Counted from the first letter of the stretch, positions 27,544 to 36,816 are shown. The stretch: DNA of 64,000 nucleotides from Arenicellales bacterium (GCA_028284225.1 JANQSD010000021.1:62001-126000), one strand, 5' to 3'. The notes: a model not told the origin generated them from the sequence alone. Numbers and translations: made by a program.

Positions 27544-27864
27544 ATGGGACACGAAGAAGAAGCCATTGCCAAGGCACAAGCGGCCGCCGCAAAGTCCAAA
27601 GGAGCGGATGCACTAAATGAACATCATAAGTGGAACATAGCTGACCTTGATCAACGCATCTTGGTTATCTTCTTTACAATCGCTCTGGTCGGGTTAGTTA
27701 GTTTATGGATGACTGCGAAATCAGAACTAGTGCTTTATGGTTCTCTAGCCGCAATCATAGTGTTAGTCATTTTCTGGGGCATCCTCAGGCTTAAACGGAT
27801 ACAAAGACTAAGACAGCAACGTGCTGAACAAGCCAAATCCTGGGAATCCGATCATTCGCAATGA
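27544..27864 (+). CDS. small two-helix membrane protein
   Basis: The 106-residue product has a charged, alanine-rich N-terminus, two transmembrane helices (about 40-57 and 64-82) and a basic C-terminal tail (RLKRIQRLRQQRAEQ). No family is recognised. It begins one base after the stop of the preceding gene, so it is probably part of the cyclase operon and could help locate that system at the membrane; this is inference. Confidence 0.65.
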   Translation: MGHEEEAIAKAQAAAAKSKGADALNEHHKWNIADLDQRILVIFFTIALVGLVSLWMTAKSELVLYGSLAAIIVLVIFWGILRLKRIQRLRQQRAEQAKSWESDHSQ

Positions 27865-27941
27865 GTCAGCTATCAAGAGGGTTTTAATCTGACCTGCTCG
27901 TTTACCGTTAGAATCTTAGTGCTGGAGCCGAGAGCTTTACA

Positions 27942-28196
27942 ATGAAATATATGGTTATTGAAACATTTAAACCCGGTATGGTTGATGCCGTTTATCAGCG
28001 CTTTGCCGAAAAAGGCCGTATGTTGCCGCAAGGCCTTATTTATATCGATTCGTGGTTATCAGCCGATCGCACCCGCTGTTATCAATTGATGGAGACACAG
28101 AACTATAGTTTGTTTAAAAAATGGACTATACACTGGGATGATTTGACTGACTTCGACATTATTGAATTAATTGATTCGCCAACAAAAGTAGACTAA
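27942..28196 (+). CDS. DUF3303 family protein
   Basis: This 84-residue protein matches DUF3303, small dimeric ferredoxin-like-fold proteins of unknown function. Characteristic segments are MKYMVIETFKPG, YQRFAEKGRMLPQGL, and the late YSLFKKWTIHWDDLTDFDI. It stands 77 bp after the preceding gene and 11 bp before a GNAT gene, in the first of several small metabolic genes. Confidence 0.8.
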   Translation: MKYMVIETFKPGMVDAVYQRFAEKGRMLPQGLIYIDSWLSADRTRCYQLMETQNYSLFKKWTIHWDDLTDFDIIELIDSPTKVD

Positions 28197-28207
28197 TTTC
28201 AATAATC

Positions 28208-28660
28208 ATGAACATCACTACTCGTCAATGCACTGAAAAAGATATCGATCCAGTACTGCCTTTAGTCGCGGCTTATCATCAGTTTGAGTCGTTACAGACT
28301 TCTTCGGCACACAGAGAGTTTGCTGTGAAAAAATTACTGACAGACCCTAAGCTTGGCACTATCTGGCTTATCTATAACAATGATCATCTGGCAGGCTATA
28401 TGATTGTTTGTTATAGCTACAGCATAGAGTTCGGTGGATTAGATGCGTTTATAGACGAGTTTTATTTATTACCCGAACAACGTGGACAAGGAATTGGAAA
28501 CCAGGCCCTTAAACAAATAAAAGTCCATTCACAAAAAGCAGGTGTTAAAGCCCTTCATTTAGAAGTTGCCAAAGATAATCATCGTGCTCGCGAATTTTAT
28601 TCCGGCATAGGTTTTGAAATGCGTGATAAATATTCGCTGATGTCTTTATTGATAAGCTAG
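28208..28660 (+). CDS. GNAT family N-acetyltransferase
   Basis: The 150-residue product carries the acetyl-CoA-binding motif FYLLPEQRGQGIGNQAL (RGQGIG) and the C-terminal EVAKDNHRAREFYSGIGFE strand-helix typical of GNAT enzymes. The substrate cannot be predicted. It follows the DUF3303 gene by 11 bp. Confidence 0.88.
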   Translation: MNITTRQCTEKDIDPVLPLVAAYHQFESLQTSSAHREFAVKKLLTDPKLGTIWLIYNNDHLAGYMIVCYSYSIEFGGLDAFIDEFYLLPEQRGQGIGNQALKQIKVHSQKAGVKALHLEVAKDNHRAREFYSGIGFEMRDKYSLMSLLIS

Positions 28661-28717
28661 TTGGTAACCGACTTAAAATAATCAATCGTAATGCATTTAT
28701 AACATTGGACGGAATTA

Positions 28718-29155
28718 ATGAATAACAATCCACACTTTACATCGCTTGAAAATATGTACCTGGCTGCTCCTGTTAACGAAATTTATAAACCAACCATTAA
28801 TGTCAGCGAAGGCGAGGCAGTCATAGAAATCGCTATTGACTCTCGTTATCACCATTCTGCCGGGGCGGTACATGGTTCGGTGTATTTCAAAATGCTCGAT
28901 GATGCCGCTTTTTTCGCAGCAAACTCGCTTGAAGATCAGGTATTTGTTTTAACGACTTCTTTTACTACTTATCTAACCCGTCCTGTTTCTGACGGTCAGC
29001 TGCGTTCAATTGGTAAAGTCGTTAATCAAAATAGATCACAGTTTATTGCTGAATCAGTTGTCTACGATAGTCACGATAAAGAGATTGGCCGTGGCAACGG
29101 TGTTTTTGTGCGCGGTAAATTTCCACTGGTCGATGCACTGGGTTATGGTTGTTAA
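28718..29155 (+). CDS. PaaI-type hotdog-fold thioesterase
   Basis: This 145-residue protein is predicted to hydrolyse acyl-CoA or aryl-CoA thioesters. The hotdog core is visible: HHSAGAVHGSVYFKMLDDAAFFAANS, with the conserved histidine-glycine and an aspartate in the central helix, then TTSFTTYLTRPV and the antiparallel strands SIGKVVNQNRSQFIAESVVYD. It has typical family length. Its partner pathway is not evident from its neighbours. Confidence 0.85.
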   Translation: MNNNPHFTSLENMYLAAPVNEIYKPTINVSEGEAVIEIAIDSRYHHSAGAVHGSVYFKMLDDAAFFAANSLEDQVFVLTTSFTTYLTRPVSDGQLRSIGKVVNQNRSQFIAESVVYDSHDKEIGRGNGVFVRGKFPLVDALGYGC

Positions 29156-29274
29156 CTATTACATCACCCAAATTATAAAACAATACATTAGTGTTCATCA
29201 GGTTTACAGCCGTATCTGGAATCAGTAAGATGATTTTACACACGACTTCTAATTAAAGTTCACAACTATAGATC

Positions 29275-29649
29275 ATGGCAAAAGTAATAGGTATAGGCGG
29301 TATCTTTTTTAAATCTAAAGATCCGAAAGCATTAGGTGAATGGTATGCGAATTATCTTGGCATTAATGTTGACCCCAGCTTTGGTGGAACAATTTTTTTT
29401 GCAGCAGATCTACCGCAAAACGGTTACAGCATCTGGAGCCCTTTTAATCAGGACACCCATTATTTCGAACCCTCTGATAAGCCCTATATGATTAATTTTA
29501 TTGTTGATGATTTAACTGAAGCGCTACAACAAGTTGCAGCTGGCGGAGCTACGCTACATGGTGAACCGGAACATCATGAACAGGGTTGGTTTGGCTGGTT
29601 TTCTGATCCTGACGGCAATAAAGTGGAATTGTGGCAACCCCATGACTAA
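29275..29649 (+). CDS. VOC (glyoxalase-like) family protein
   Basis: The 124-residue product is one VOC domain: GIGGIFFKSKDPKALGEWYANYLGI at the N-terminus and FSDPDGNKVELWQP at the C-terminus, which includes the metal-binding glutamate of the family. Members include glyoxalases, dioxygenases and resistance proteins, so the reaction is open. The stop codon is overlapped by the start of a small membrane protein gene. Confidence 0.85.
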   Translation: MAKVIGIGGIFFKSKDPKALGEWYANYLGINVDPSFGGTIFFAADLPQNGYSIWSPFNQDTHYFEPSDKPYMINFIVDDLTEALQQVAAGGATLHGEPEHHEQGWFGWFSDPDGNKVELWQPHD

Positions 29650-29815
29650 AACACAACGAGGCATAGTACTTGTCTTTTTAATTGTGGCAGCAATCGCTTG
29701 CTATATGGTAGGAAGTATTGTCGGGTTGGGGTTATTTATTGTACTGGGATTGATTTTTGAGTTGATGTTTTGGTTTGGACTTTTTTCCAACAACAAAAAA
29801 TCGAACCCGGATTAA
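29642..29815 (+). CDS. small hydrophobic membrane protein
   Basis: The 57-residue product has two closely spaced hydrophobic segments (IVLVFLIVAAIACYMVGSI and GLFIVLGLIFELMFWFGLF) with a lysine-rich end. Its ATG overlaps the last eight bases of the VOC gene, so it is translationally coupled to it. A longer in-frame reading that starts inside the VOC gene is less likely. No family is recognised. Confidence 0.6.
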   Translation: MTKTQRGIVLVFLIVAAIACYMVGSIVGLGLFIVLGLIFELMFWFGLFSNNKKSNPD

Positions 29816-29851
29816 GTTTTCGAACACAACATGCTAGAGCTGAATTGAACT

Positions 29852-30691
29852 ATGCAAAATAAAGCAACTAAATTTCAACAATTACACCTGGCTGGCGATA
29901 CATTTATTATGGCCAATGCCTGGAATGCCGGCAGTGCAGTGATATTAGAGCAAGCCGGTTTTGACGCCATTGCGACCACCAGTGCCGGCATTGCCTTTAG
30001 TCATGCATTGCCTGACTATGAAGGTTTATTGTCATTTGAAAAGGCGCTGGATGAAACCCGGGAAATCGCCGAGGCTGTCAATATTCCTGTCAGCATGGAT
30101 GCTGAAAACGGGTATGGTGACAGTGCCCAAACGGTTTACGATAACATGAAAAAGATTGTCACCACTGGAGTTGTTGGGGCAGGCATTGAGGATTACAGTG
30201 GCAACAAAGACAACCCACTTTATGAGCTTGAATTAGCAACTGATCGAATACGAGCGGCGAAAGAGTCCGTTGCAGCACTTGATTACCCTTTTACACTTAC
30301 CGCTCGCGCTGAGTGTTACTTGACCGGCCACACCAATCCATTCGCTGAATCCGTCAAACGCGTTAATCGATATCGCGAAGCGGGCGCAGATTGTCTATTC
30401 GTTCCAGGGATTAAAGATATTGAGACAATCAAACAACTGGTCAAAGAAACTAATGGCCCGATTAGTGTGGTTATGGGACTTAGCGGCACACCTATTTCGC
30501 TTGCCGAATTAAAAGACGCCGGTGTTACACGGATCAGCATCGGGGGTTCGCTGGCAAGGGCAACTTTTGGACTAATCCGGCAAGCAGCCGAAGAGATGTT
30601 ACAAAAAGGAACATTCAACTATTCAAATCAGCAGATTGCCGATGCCGAGCTTTGTGCGCTTTTTTCTAAAAATAACAACAAAAATGATTAA
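29852..30691 (+). CDS. isocitrate lyase / PEP mutase family enzyme
   Basis: This 279-residue TIM-barrel protein resembles carboxyphosphonoenolpyruvate mutases and 2-methylisocitrate lyases. Landmarks are ANAWNAGSAVILEQAG, ATTSAGIAFSHALPDYEG, and the metal-binding SMDAENGYGDS. The typical lyase cysteine loop (KKCGH) is not seen, so a lyase on carboxylic acids other than isocitrate, or a mutase, is likely. No phosphonate genes lie nearby to decide between them. Confidence 0.82.
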   Translation: MQNKATKFQQLHLAGDTFIMANAWNAGSAVILEQAGFDAIATTSAGIAFSHALPDYEGLLSFEKALDETREIAEAVNIPVSMDAENGYGDSAQTVYDNMKKIVTTGVVGAGIEDYSGNKDNPLYELELATDRIRAAKESVAALDYPFTLTARAECYLTGHTNPFAESVKRVNRYREAGADCLFVPGIKDIETIKQLVKETNGPISVVMGLSGTPISLAELKDAGVTRISIGGSLARATFGLIRQAAEEMLQKGTFNYSNQQIADAELCALFSKNNNKND

Positions 30692-30702
30692 CAGCGTGTC
30701 TG

Positions 30703-31347
30703 ATGCTTAGACTTTACGGCCGAACAACTTCTTACAACGTTCAGAAAGTACTTTGGTTACTATACGAATTAGATCTATCTTTTGAACATATTGAGTGTGG
30801 TGGAAAATTTGGCGGACTGGACTCAGAAGAATTTTTAGCGCTCAACCCTTTTGCCAAAGTTCCAGTGCTAGTCGATGAAGACAAGGTTATTCTGGAGTCT
30901 AATACCATCTTACGTTACCTTGCATCAACATACGGTAAATCTATCTGGTGGTTTGAGGATTCATATCAACGGTCTAACTACGAAGCCTGGATGGATTGGT
31001 CTATTGATGTTTTTGAAAAAGCGTTCGTTGGTGTATTTTGGGGTTATTACCGTATGCCTGAATTAAAAAGGGATTGGATATCAATTAATAAAAGCAAAGA
31101 CAAATGCCTATCCTGTCTCTCTATAATAGAAACATATCTTAAAGACGACGCGTTTCTATGTGGAGAGAAAATAACTTTAGCCGATATTTCTGTTGGCGTT
31201 TTTATCTACCGATTAACTGAAATCGATCTAGGTATAGTGTTACCCGAGCGTACAAAATCTTGGTATGCAAAATTGCAATCAAGAGGCGGCTATCAAAAAT
31301 ACGTGATGAGTAATTTTACTGAACTAAAGGGTCGAGAAGATTATTAA
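30703..31347 (+). CDS. glutathione S-transferase family protein
   Basis: The 214-residue product has the N-terminal thioredoxin-like domain (MLRLYGRTTSYNVQKVLW with the active-site serine region) and the cis-proline/ES motif FAKVPVLVDEDKVILESNTILRYLA-type segment. A helical C-terminal domain follows. It probably conjugates glutathione to electrophiles or reduces peroxides. A remnant of another GST lies at 40.7 kb. Confidence 0.88.
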   Translation: MLRLYGRTTSYNVQKVLWLLYELDLSFEHIECGGKFGGLDSEEFLALNPFAKVPVLVDEDKVILESNTILRYLASTYGKSIWWFEDSYQRSNYEAWMDWSIDVFEKAFVGVFWGYYRMPELKRDWISINKSKDKCLSCLSIIETYLKDDAFLCGEKITLADISVGVFIYRLTEIDLGIVLPERTKSWYAKLQSRGGYQKYVMSNFTELKGREDY

Positions 31348-31366
31348 TTCAATTATTCCCTTAAAT

Positions 31367-31762
31367 ATGAAACTGAATCACTTAATACCTATGCTTAATG
31401 TTTCCAATATCGAGGCAAGCCTGGATTTTTATCAAACAGCTCTTGATTTTGAAATTGTCAGCGATAAAGATGCAGTCAAACAATGGCGCTGGGCAACCAT
31501 TCGCTCAGGCAATACAGAACTCATGCTGGCTGAAACCTCAACTGACCTGGGCTTAAACAAAAACATGAATGATCATGAAAATACCGATTGGCCAACCATA
31601 TTTTATTTTTATCCGGATGACGTAGAACAGCTATACCAACAAGTAACAAGCAAAGGTTTTGAAACCACTAAGCTGGAAAAAACATTCTATGGCATGACAG
31701 AATTTAGCCTGCGTGACCCCGATGGGCATTTACTATCTTTCGGACAGGATATTCCCGCGTGA
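31367..31762 (+). CDS. VOC family protein (bleomycin-resistance-like)
   Basis: This 131-residue one-domain VOC protein begins LNHLIPMLNVSNIEASLDFYQ and ends FSLRDPDGHLLSFGQD, the usual landmarks. It resembles small VOC proteins annotated as glyoxalase or bleomycin-resistance proteins; the substrate is unknown. Its TGA overlaps the GTG of the DinB-family gene, so the pair are translationally coupled. Confidence 0.85.
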   Translation: MKLNHLIPMLNVSNIEASLDFYQTALDFEIVSDKDAVKQWRWATIRSGNTELMLAETSTDLGLNKNMNDHENTDWPTIFYFYPDDVEQLYQQVTSKGFETTKLEKTFYGMTEFSLRDPDGHLLSFGQDIPA

Positions 31763-32295
31763 CAAATTCGATTTTTATTGCGTTTGCCAAAAACAATTTA
31801 TGGAGTAATTATCGTTTATACAAGACCTGTCGCCTGCTATCTGATGACGAATACAAAGCAACGCGACCATCCTTTTTTGGTTCAATCCATGCAACACTTA
31901 ATCATATTTTGATTGTTGATCTGATTTATCTGGGGCGGTTAACTGGTCAATCATTAGTTGCACTCCACTGCAAAGAACTGGAATCCAACATTTGCCAACT
32001 CGCTAACAGACAAGTACAGACTGACCGAGAATTAATTGATTTCGTAGAAAGACAAAATGCAGATACTCTTGGCATGCAAGTGTCATTTTGTCGTGAAAAT
32101 GGTCAATGCTATAAGGAAACCATCACTAATCTGCTCATGCACTTGTTTACCCACCAGATGCACCATCGTGGTCAGGTACATGACATGCTCTCACAAACCT
32201 CTGTTTCTCCACCTCAGCTTGATGAGTTTTTCCTAAACGGAGATTTTCAACTACGAGTAGACGAACTCTCAGAATTGGGATTACCGTGCTGTTAG
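31759..32295 (+). CDS. DinB family protein
   Basis: The 178-residue four-helix protein belongs to the DinB/YfiT group of metal-binding proteins, some of which are thiol S-transferases. The three expected metal histidines are visible: H48 or H44 in the IHATLNHIL helix and the pair in the late HQMHHRGQVHDML helix. The start is GTG at 31759, overlapping the previous stop. It is not the DNA polymerase IV that shares the name DinB. Confidence 0.85.
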   Translation: MTNSIFIAFAKNNLWSNYRLYKTCRLLSDDEYKATRPSFFGSIHATLNHILIVDLIYLGRLTGQSLVALHCKELESNICQLANRQVQTDRELIDFVERQNADTLGMQVSFCRENGQCYKETITNLLMHLFTHQMHHRGQVHDMLSQTSVSPPQLDEFFLNGDFQLRVDELSELGLPCC

Positions 32296-32444
32296 TCATC
32301 ATTGCTGATTATCTGGATTTCTAGGCATTTCCCCGGACACCGGCGTTTACCGATATGACGCTATCGAAAATCATGAGGCAACTTTGCAGTAATTGTGAAA
32401 CCTAAAAACTACTGCTTACATCCATTACGCCAAGGTAGTTAAGC

Positions 32445-33767
32445 CTATTTGCGCACATAGTGCAGCTGATTAAATTGTCGGCGAAACGATGTCACTTCGT
32501 TTGCCAACTGTTGTGGCTTTTCTGAATTCAAGCCTTGAGCGATAAACTCAGCTAAAACCGGCATGTGCTCAGTTTTCATGCCCCAACGTACAATCTCCGG
32601 GGTACCGAAGCGTAAACCATTCATGTCAGCTTGGACTTGTTCAATAGGCAGCCCGATTCCGCAAGTTAATATATTGGCTTTGCGCAGATGTTTGGCTGCT
32701 GTCTGGCCACCACCGAAATTAGCTGCCTGAACAGCAAATTGATGTGACTGGGTAAAACCTTTGTCAGTTTTAAAAACAGGTATATTCCTGCCGGACAACT
32801 CTTCAGCTAATGCCTGCGCGGTGTTGGCCATCATCACGGCATAGTCATGGCCATGTTCTTTCCAGTCCAATAAAGCAATTGCTAAAGATGCTGATTTGGC
32901 TGCATCAAAGTTAGCCGTTAATCCAGGAAACGCAATAGCGTCTAATCGCTGTGCAATTTCACCATCATTGGTAACGATCAAACCAGAAGGCGGCCCACCC
33001 AGGCTTTTATAAGTGCTGAATGTCATCAAATGGGCGCCCTCTTCCAGTGGCTGTTGCCAGGCACCGCCAGCAATCATGCCGCATTGATGAGCCGCATCAA
33101 ACAACACTTTCGCACCAACTTTATCGGCAATCTCCCGAATTTCTGTGACCGGATGCGGCAGTAAATTTAAGCTGGAGCCAATGGTGATTAATTTAGGTTT
33201 GAGTGCTTGAACCTGTTGATCAAGCTGTTTTATATCGACAGTATAGCGACCGGCATGAATAGGCGCTTCATGAATTTGCAAGCCGTATAGCCCCGCAGCA
33301 CCGGCTGTATTATGGGTAACATGCCCGCCGATAGAAGCTGGTGGCACAATGACGGCATCGCCCGGCTGGCAGGTTGCCATGAATCCATACAAATTGGCCA
33401 TCGCTCCTGAGGCAACCCGAATTTCAGCATAGTCGGCATTAAACACTTCACAGGCCAGACGCGTTGCAATCACTTCAATTTTTTCAATGGCCTCAAGGCC
33501 CATTTCGTATTTATCACCCGGATAGCCCAAGGATGGGCGTGAACCAATCCCCTTAGCCAAGACTGATTCAGCCTTAGGATTCATCACGTTAGTAGCAGGA
33601 TTAAGGTTAATACATTCTTTTTCGTGAATTTTAAGGTTATTTTCGATCTCTTTATAAACTTCTGACTCTAATTGATCACAGCTGAGCGCGGCATGTCGCT
33701 GGTTTAAATCGCTAATGTATTGGCATGATGCCGGTGGCAACCAGTTACCGTAAACCTGTTTATCCAT
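32445..33767 (-). CDS. serine hydroxymethyltransferase-like PLP enzyme
   Basis: The 440-residue fold type I PLP enzyme resembles GlyA: the N-terminal block LNPATNVMNPKAESVLAKG, GYPGDKY, VASGAMANLYGFMA, and the aspartate block VLFDAAHQCGMIAGG. The PLP lysine motif is FSTYKSLGGPPSG, whereas true SHMT has THKTLRGPRGG. It therefore probably belongs to a divergent group, acting on serine, threonine or an alpha-substituted amino acid, and may not use tetrahydrofolate. It faces a GcvA-like LysR gene across 119 bp, which likely regulates it. Confidence 0.8.
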   Translation of the reverse strand: MDKQVYGNWLPPASCQYISDLNQRHAALSCDQLESEVYKEIENNLKIHEKECINLNPATNVMNPKAESVLAKGIGSRPSLGYPGDKYEMGLEAIEKIEVIATRLACEVFNADYAEIRVASGAMANLYGFMATCQPGDAVIVPPASIGGHVTHNTAGAAGLYGLQIHEAPIHAGRYTVDIKQLDQQVQALKPKLITIGSSLNLLPHPVTEIREIADKVGAKVLFDAAHQCGMIAGGAWQQPLEEGAHLMTFSTYKSLGGPPSGLIVTNDGEIAQRLDAIAFPGLTANFDAAKSASLAIALLDWKEHGHDYAVMMANTAQALAEELSGRNIPVFKTDKGFTQSHQFAVQAANFGGGQTAAKHLRKANILTCGIGLPIEQVQADMNGLRFGTPEIVRWGMKTEHMPVLAEFIAQGLNSEKPQQLANEVTSFRRQFNQLHYVRK

Positions 33768-33886
33768 TTGTTAGCCTCATAGCTAATACTTAATAAATGA
33801 CACGATAGATTAGACGCTGATTTCTATCATTTCACAAACGGAGATTTTTAACTCGATGAGATAAATTTTTTATGTCAAGATAGGCC

Positions 33887-34771
33887 ATGCCGAAAAACCT
33901 GCCACCATTAAATTCTTTACTGGCTTTTGAAGCTGCGGCCAGGCATAACAGTTTCAAACATGCAGCTGAGGAATTACATCAAACCCCGGCTGCCATTGCC
34001 TATCAAATCAAGAAGTTAGAAGATGCCTTGAGTTTGCCATTATTCATCCGTCAACATAAAGGCGTGGAATTAAACCAAGATGGACAGTCTTATTTGAAAA
34101 GCATCCAGAGTGTTTTAAACCTGCTCCAATGTGAAACAGAAAAATTAAACCACTCAAAAGACCAATTGAATTTAAAAATACTAACCCTGCATGCCATTGC
34201 CGAAAAGTGGCTGATGCCCCGGCTTGATCATTTCCGGCAACAACATGCGCAAGTTGACATAGAAATTAGTGCGAGTGATAACATAGATTGTGTTGCATCC
34301 GGGCAATTAGCGATCGGATTCAAGCTGGGTGATCCCCAAAAGTCTAATCATCAGGTGCTAATGCCTGAACAAATTTTTCCGGTTTGCTCGCCTGAAATTT
34401 TGGATGTTTTTTCAACACAAACCGATAACCTATCGAAAATTGAATTGCTTGTAGACTCTCATTGGCAACAAGATTGGCCGTTATGGCTTAAAGTGAACAA
34501 TGCTGACCCCAAACTTGAACCGGCAAAAACACTCAAATTTAGCCTTTACAGCATGGTGGTCGACGCAGCTGTTAAAGGCATGGGCTTGGCTATGGGTCAT
34601 CAGCGGCTTATTGAAAACGAATTGAAGCAGGGATTATTAGTTAAGCCTTTCAATCAGTCTGTCAACCTCAAAGGCTATTACTTTTTAGCTCATGCGCAAC
34701 AACCCTCAGCTCAACAAACCCTTGATTTTATCGAGTGGATTAAAGTTCAAGCACAGATACCACTTGGTTAA
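33887..34771 (+). CDS. LysR family regulator (GcvA-like)
   Basis: This 294-residue regulator has an N-terminal winged helix (LPPLNSLLAFEAAARHNSFKHAAEELHQTPAAIAYQIKKLE region) and a C-terminal effector-binding domain. The opening resembles GcvA, the glycine cleavage regulator. It is divergent from an SHMT-like enzyme gene, which is the usual arrangement for a LysR regulator and its target, so the effector may be a serine- or glycine-like amino acid. The shared 119-bp region contains the presumed operator, but I cannot pick the site. Confidence 0.88.
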   Translation: MPKNLPPLNSLLAFEAAARHNSFKHAAEELHQTPAAIAYQIKKLEDALSLPLFIRQHKGVELNQDGQSYLKSIQSVLNLLQCETEKLNHSKDQLNLKILTLHAIAEKWLMPRLDHFRQQHAQVDIEISASDNIDCVASGQLAIGFKLGDPQKSNHQVLMPEQIFPVCSPEILDVFSTQTDNLSKIELLVDSHWQQDWPLWLKVNNADPKLEPAKTLKFSLYSMVVDAAVKGMGLAMGHQRLIENELKQGLLVKPFNQSVNLKGYYFLAHAQQPSAQQTLDFIEWIKVQAQIPLG

Positions 34772-34808
34772 TAAGCGTATTATTCAATTTCTAAACATGG
34801 ACATGCTA

Positions 34809-35069
34809 ATGAAAAACACGATTTTTGCTTTATTATTTTTAACCGTTGCCAGCGTAACCAACGCACAAGACGCCATTCCAAATTTTATAGAAAAAGATAA
34901 AACCTATGTGGGTGCTATTGCCATGACCGGCGAAATTGTATTCAAAGTTATTGAGGTTGATAAAAACAGTAGTTGGATTAACGTACAAGCCGATCAACCT
35001 GTATTCGCGGATAAACATATCGGTTGGTTGAATCTGAACCATTTAATTGCATTGCGCAAAGAAGATTAA
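34809..35069 (+). CDS. small exported protein
   Basis: The product has a clear signal peptide (KNTIFALLFLTVASVTNAQD) and a mature part of about 67 residues with a small beta-rich pattern (TYVGAIAMTGEIVFKVIEVDK, WINVQAD). No family is recognised. Three in-frame ATGs (34797, 34803, 34809) are possible and none has a clear ribosome binding site; the last gives the most typical signal peptide. A longer reading would overlap the LysR gene. Confidence 0.6.
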   Translation: MKNTIFALLFLTVASVTNAQDAIPNFIEKDKTYVGAIAMTGEIVFKVIEVDKNSSWINVQADQPVFADKHIGWLNLNHLIALRKED

Positions 35070-35130
35070 ACTTATGACGTCATTCGTTGGTAGTCTTTAC
35101 AATGTCTATGTGAGTGAGATGTTGCAATTT

Positions 35131-36186
35131 TCAGGCACGCGATTTTTTCAGGTTTTTTTTGATTAACATACGGCGTCGTTCGTTAATTAATTTATCACCC
35201 GCCGCTGTACCATCATGAAAAGTGCCAAACACTTTATCCCAAGGATCCTCATAGGTACCGTAATTGCAATCGAAAAACTTATGATGCAGCTGATGCATAA
35301 AATCGCCCAGTTGCACCTTAAAGGCATCAGAAATTTTTAACTTATCATAACCACAGTGTGAAGTGGGCCCTGCAATGGTATGTAAAAGCAGATTAAACAA
35401 CATATGCACGGGGTGGGAGGCAACGAAAAAATATAACACAGCATCTGAATACAAGCCAATATGTTCAACTGGGTGCATGGCGTGGCCCGACCATGGACCA
35501 GTGTTGATATTTTTGTGATGCCAGCTATGCACCCATTTATACCAAAACGGAATATGTAACGCCCGGTGAAACCAGTAAAAATGGAAACCTGACCAGATTG
35601 GAATTAATATCATCAAACCAATAAACCAAAATGGATTTTCGCTAAAATTGATCATGGTGGCATAACCGTTGGCATATGCCCACAGAAGCAAACATTCCCA
35701 CAGACTACCTACCAGAACAGCGGAGCCCAAGGTCCAGAACATATTGTCATAGACCTGGTTTTTAAAATGAAAAATTTTCGCTCTGCTCTTAAGTGAACTG
35801 GTGTCATAGCGCAGTTCATCGTCCTGTTTGCGGAAGGTATAAAACCATAAATGTAAGCCGCCGGCAATTACCAGCACCAGAATAAAATTCCGCAGCCAAA
35901 CCTCAAACATCCAGTCAAACTGAAAAGTCACCGTGCGATCCAGTGATGGCACAAACCAGGTCCATATAGCAATTGCCACCAGTAAAATAAAAAAACGCTC
36001 CGTTAACGGACTCCAGGCACGCAGCAAATATTTGATGCTGTTCCACATACTGAACGGCAATTGATAATATGCAGCATGCTTAAGCGGCACATTAGGAGGT
36101 ACATAATGCCAAATTCTGCTGGACGCTGATTTTTTCTTTGCCTGCGGTTCAGTCGCAGCATTCTGATCAATGGTGGTTTCAGACAT
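35131..36186 (-). CDS. sterol desaturase / fatty acid hydroxylase family protein
   Basis: This 351-residue integral membrane diiron enzyme shows the expected histidine boxes: HRALH, HSWHH, HPVEH and HQLHHKFFD. Four or more hydrophobic helices lie at about 65-85, 95-115, 160-180 and 190-210. Family members hydroxylate or desaturate fatty acids, sterols or related lipids using oxygen, so the organism is aerobic in this respect. The lipid substrate is not evident. It stands alone. Confidence 0.87.
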   Translation of the reverse strand: MSETTIDQNAATEPQAKKKSASSRIWHYVPPNVPLKHAAYYQLPFSMWNSIKYLLRAWSPLTERFFILLVAIAIWTWFVPSLDRTVTFQFDWMFEVWLRNFILVLVIAGGLHLWFYTFRKQDDELRYDTSSLKSRAKIFHFKNQVYDNMFWTLGSAVLVGSLWECLLLWAYANGYATMINFSENPFWFIGLMILIPIWSGFHFYWFHRALHIPFWYKWVHSWHHKNINTGPWSGHAMHPVEHIGLYSDAVLYFFVASHPVHMLFNLLLHTIAGPTSHCGYDKLKISDAFKVQLGDFMHQLHHKFFDCNYGTYEDPWDKVFGTFHDGTAAGDKLINERRRMLIKKNLKKSRA

Positions 36187-36353
36187 AAGCTTACCTAATG
36201 CGGTTGTTTACACTGTATTTAAAGGCATAAGGCAATTTCATCAGACTTCGAAAAAGCTGACAAATGAAATATTCAATCCACAGACATAAGTAAAACTTGG
36301 GGCAGGTTAATATGACTTTTGGCTTGCCCTAGTTAAACTCCCTCAAATCGAGA

Positions 36354-36485
36354 ATGAGCTATATCATAAACACCGCTAATCAACTCCTAGATGCTTTAGT
36401 TATAAAAGAACCACATTTGGAAAAAGCACTCAACGCAATATTAGATGAACTGCCTTTTACAGTTACTGAAACCGATACGGAATAG
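36354..36485 (+). CDS. small hypothetical ORF
   Basis: A 43-codon frame (MSYIINTANQLLD to TETDTE) lies in the 366-bp gap between the hydroxylase gene and the next small membrane protein. Composition is protein-like and acidic, but there is no good ribosome binding site. It may be a short gene or a remnant. The rest of the gap shows nothing. Confidence 0.3.
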   Translation: MSYIINTANQLLDALVIKEPHLEKALNAILDELPFTVTETDTE

Positions 36486-36552
36486 GAAAAAATTAATATA
36501 ACTTAATACTAATAACAATTAAGATTAAGAATATATACCTATTTATTTAACG

Positions 36553-36816
36553 ATGAAAAAATCAAGAAAAGAGAGATTAAACAATATAATTACAAAGGGG
36601 AAATGGCACTATATTCTTGTACATGGAGTATTGCTTTGGGGTGTTTCTACAGCCATTTTATTCTCAATTATTTGGCATTTTATTGGGTTATCTGGATTTA
36701 ATACCATCATTTTGCCTTCATTGTTGTTATTTCCACTAGGAGGTGTCTTATGGGGACTAATAATGTGGTTTATCATTAAAAGAGAGCATAGTAATACTTT
36801 GAAAACTGATCCTTAA
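36553..36816 (+). CDS. small two-helix membrane protein
   Basis: The 87-residue product has a basic N-terminus and two transmembrane helices (about 21-43 and 52-75). No family is recognised. The gene is AT-rich compared with its neighbours and has no clear ribosome binding site, so expression is uncertain. The following 200 bp hold no gene. Confidence 0.55.
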   Translation: MKKSRKERLNNIITKGKWHYILVHGVLLWGVSTAILFSIIWHFIGLSGFNTIILPSLLLFPLGGVLWGLIMWFIIKREHSNTLKTDP

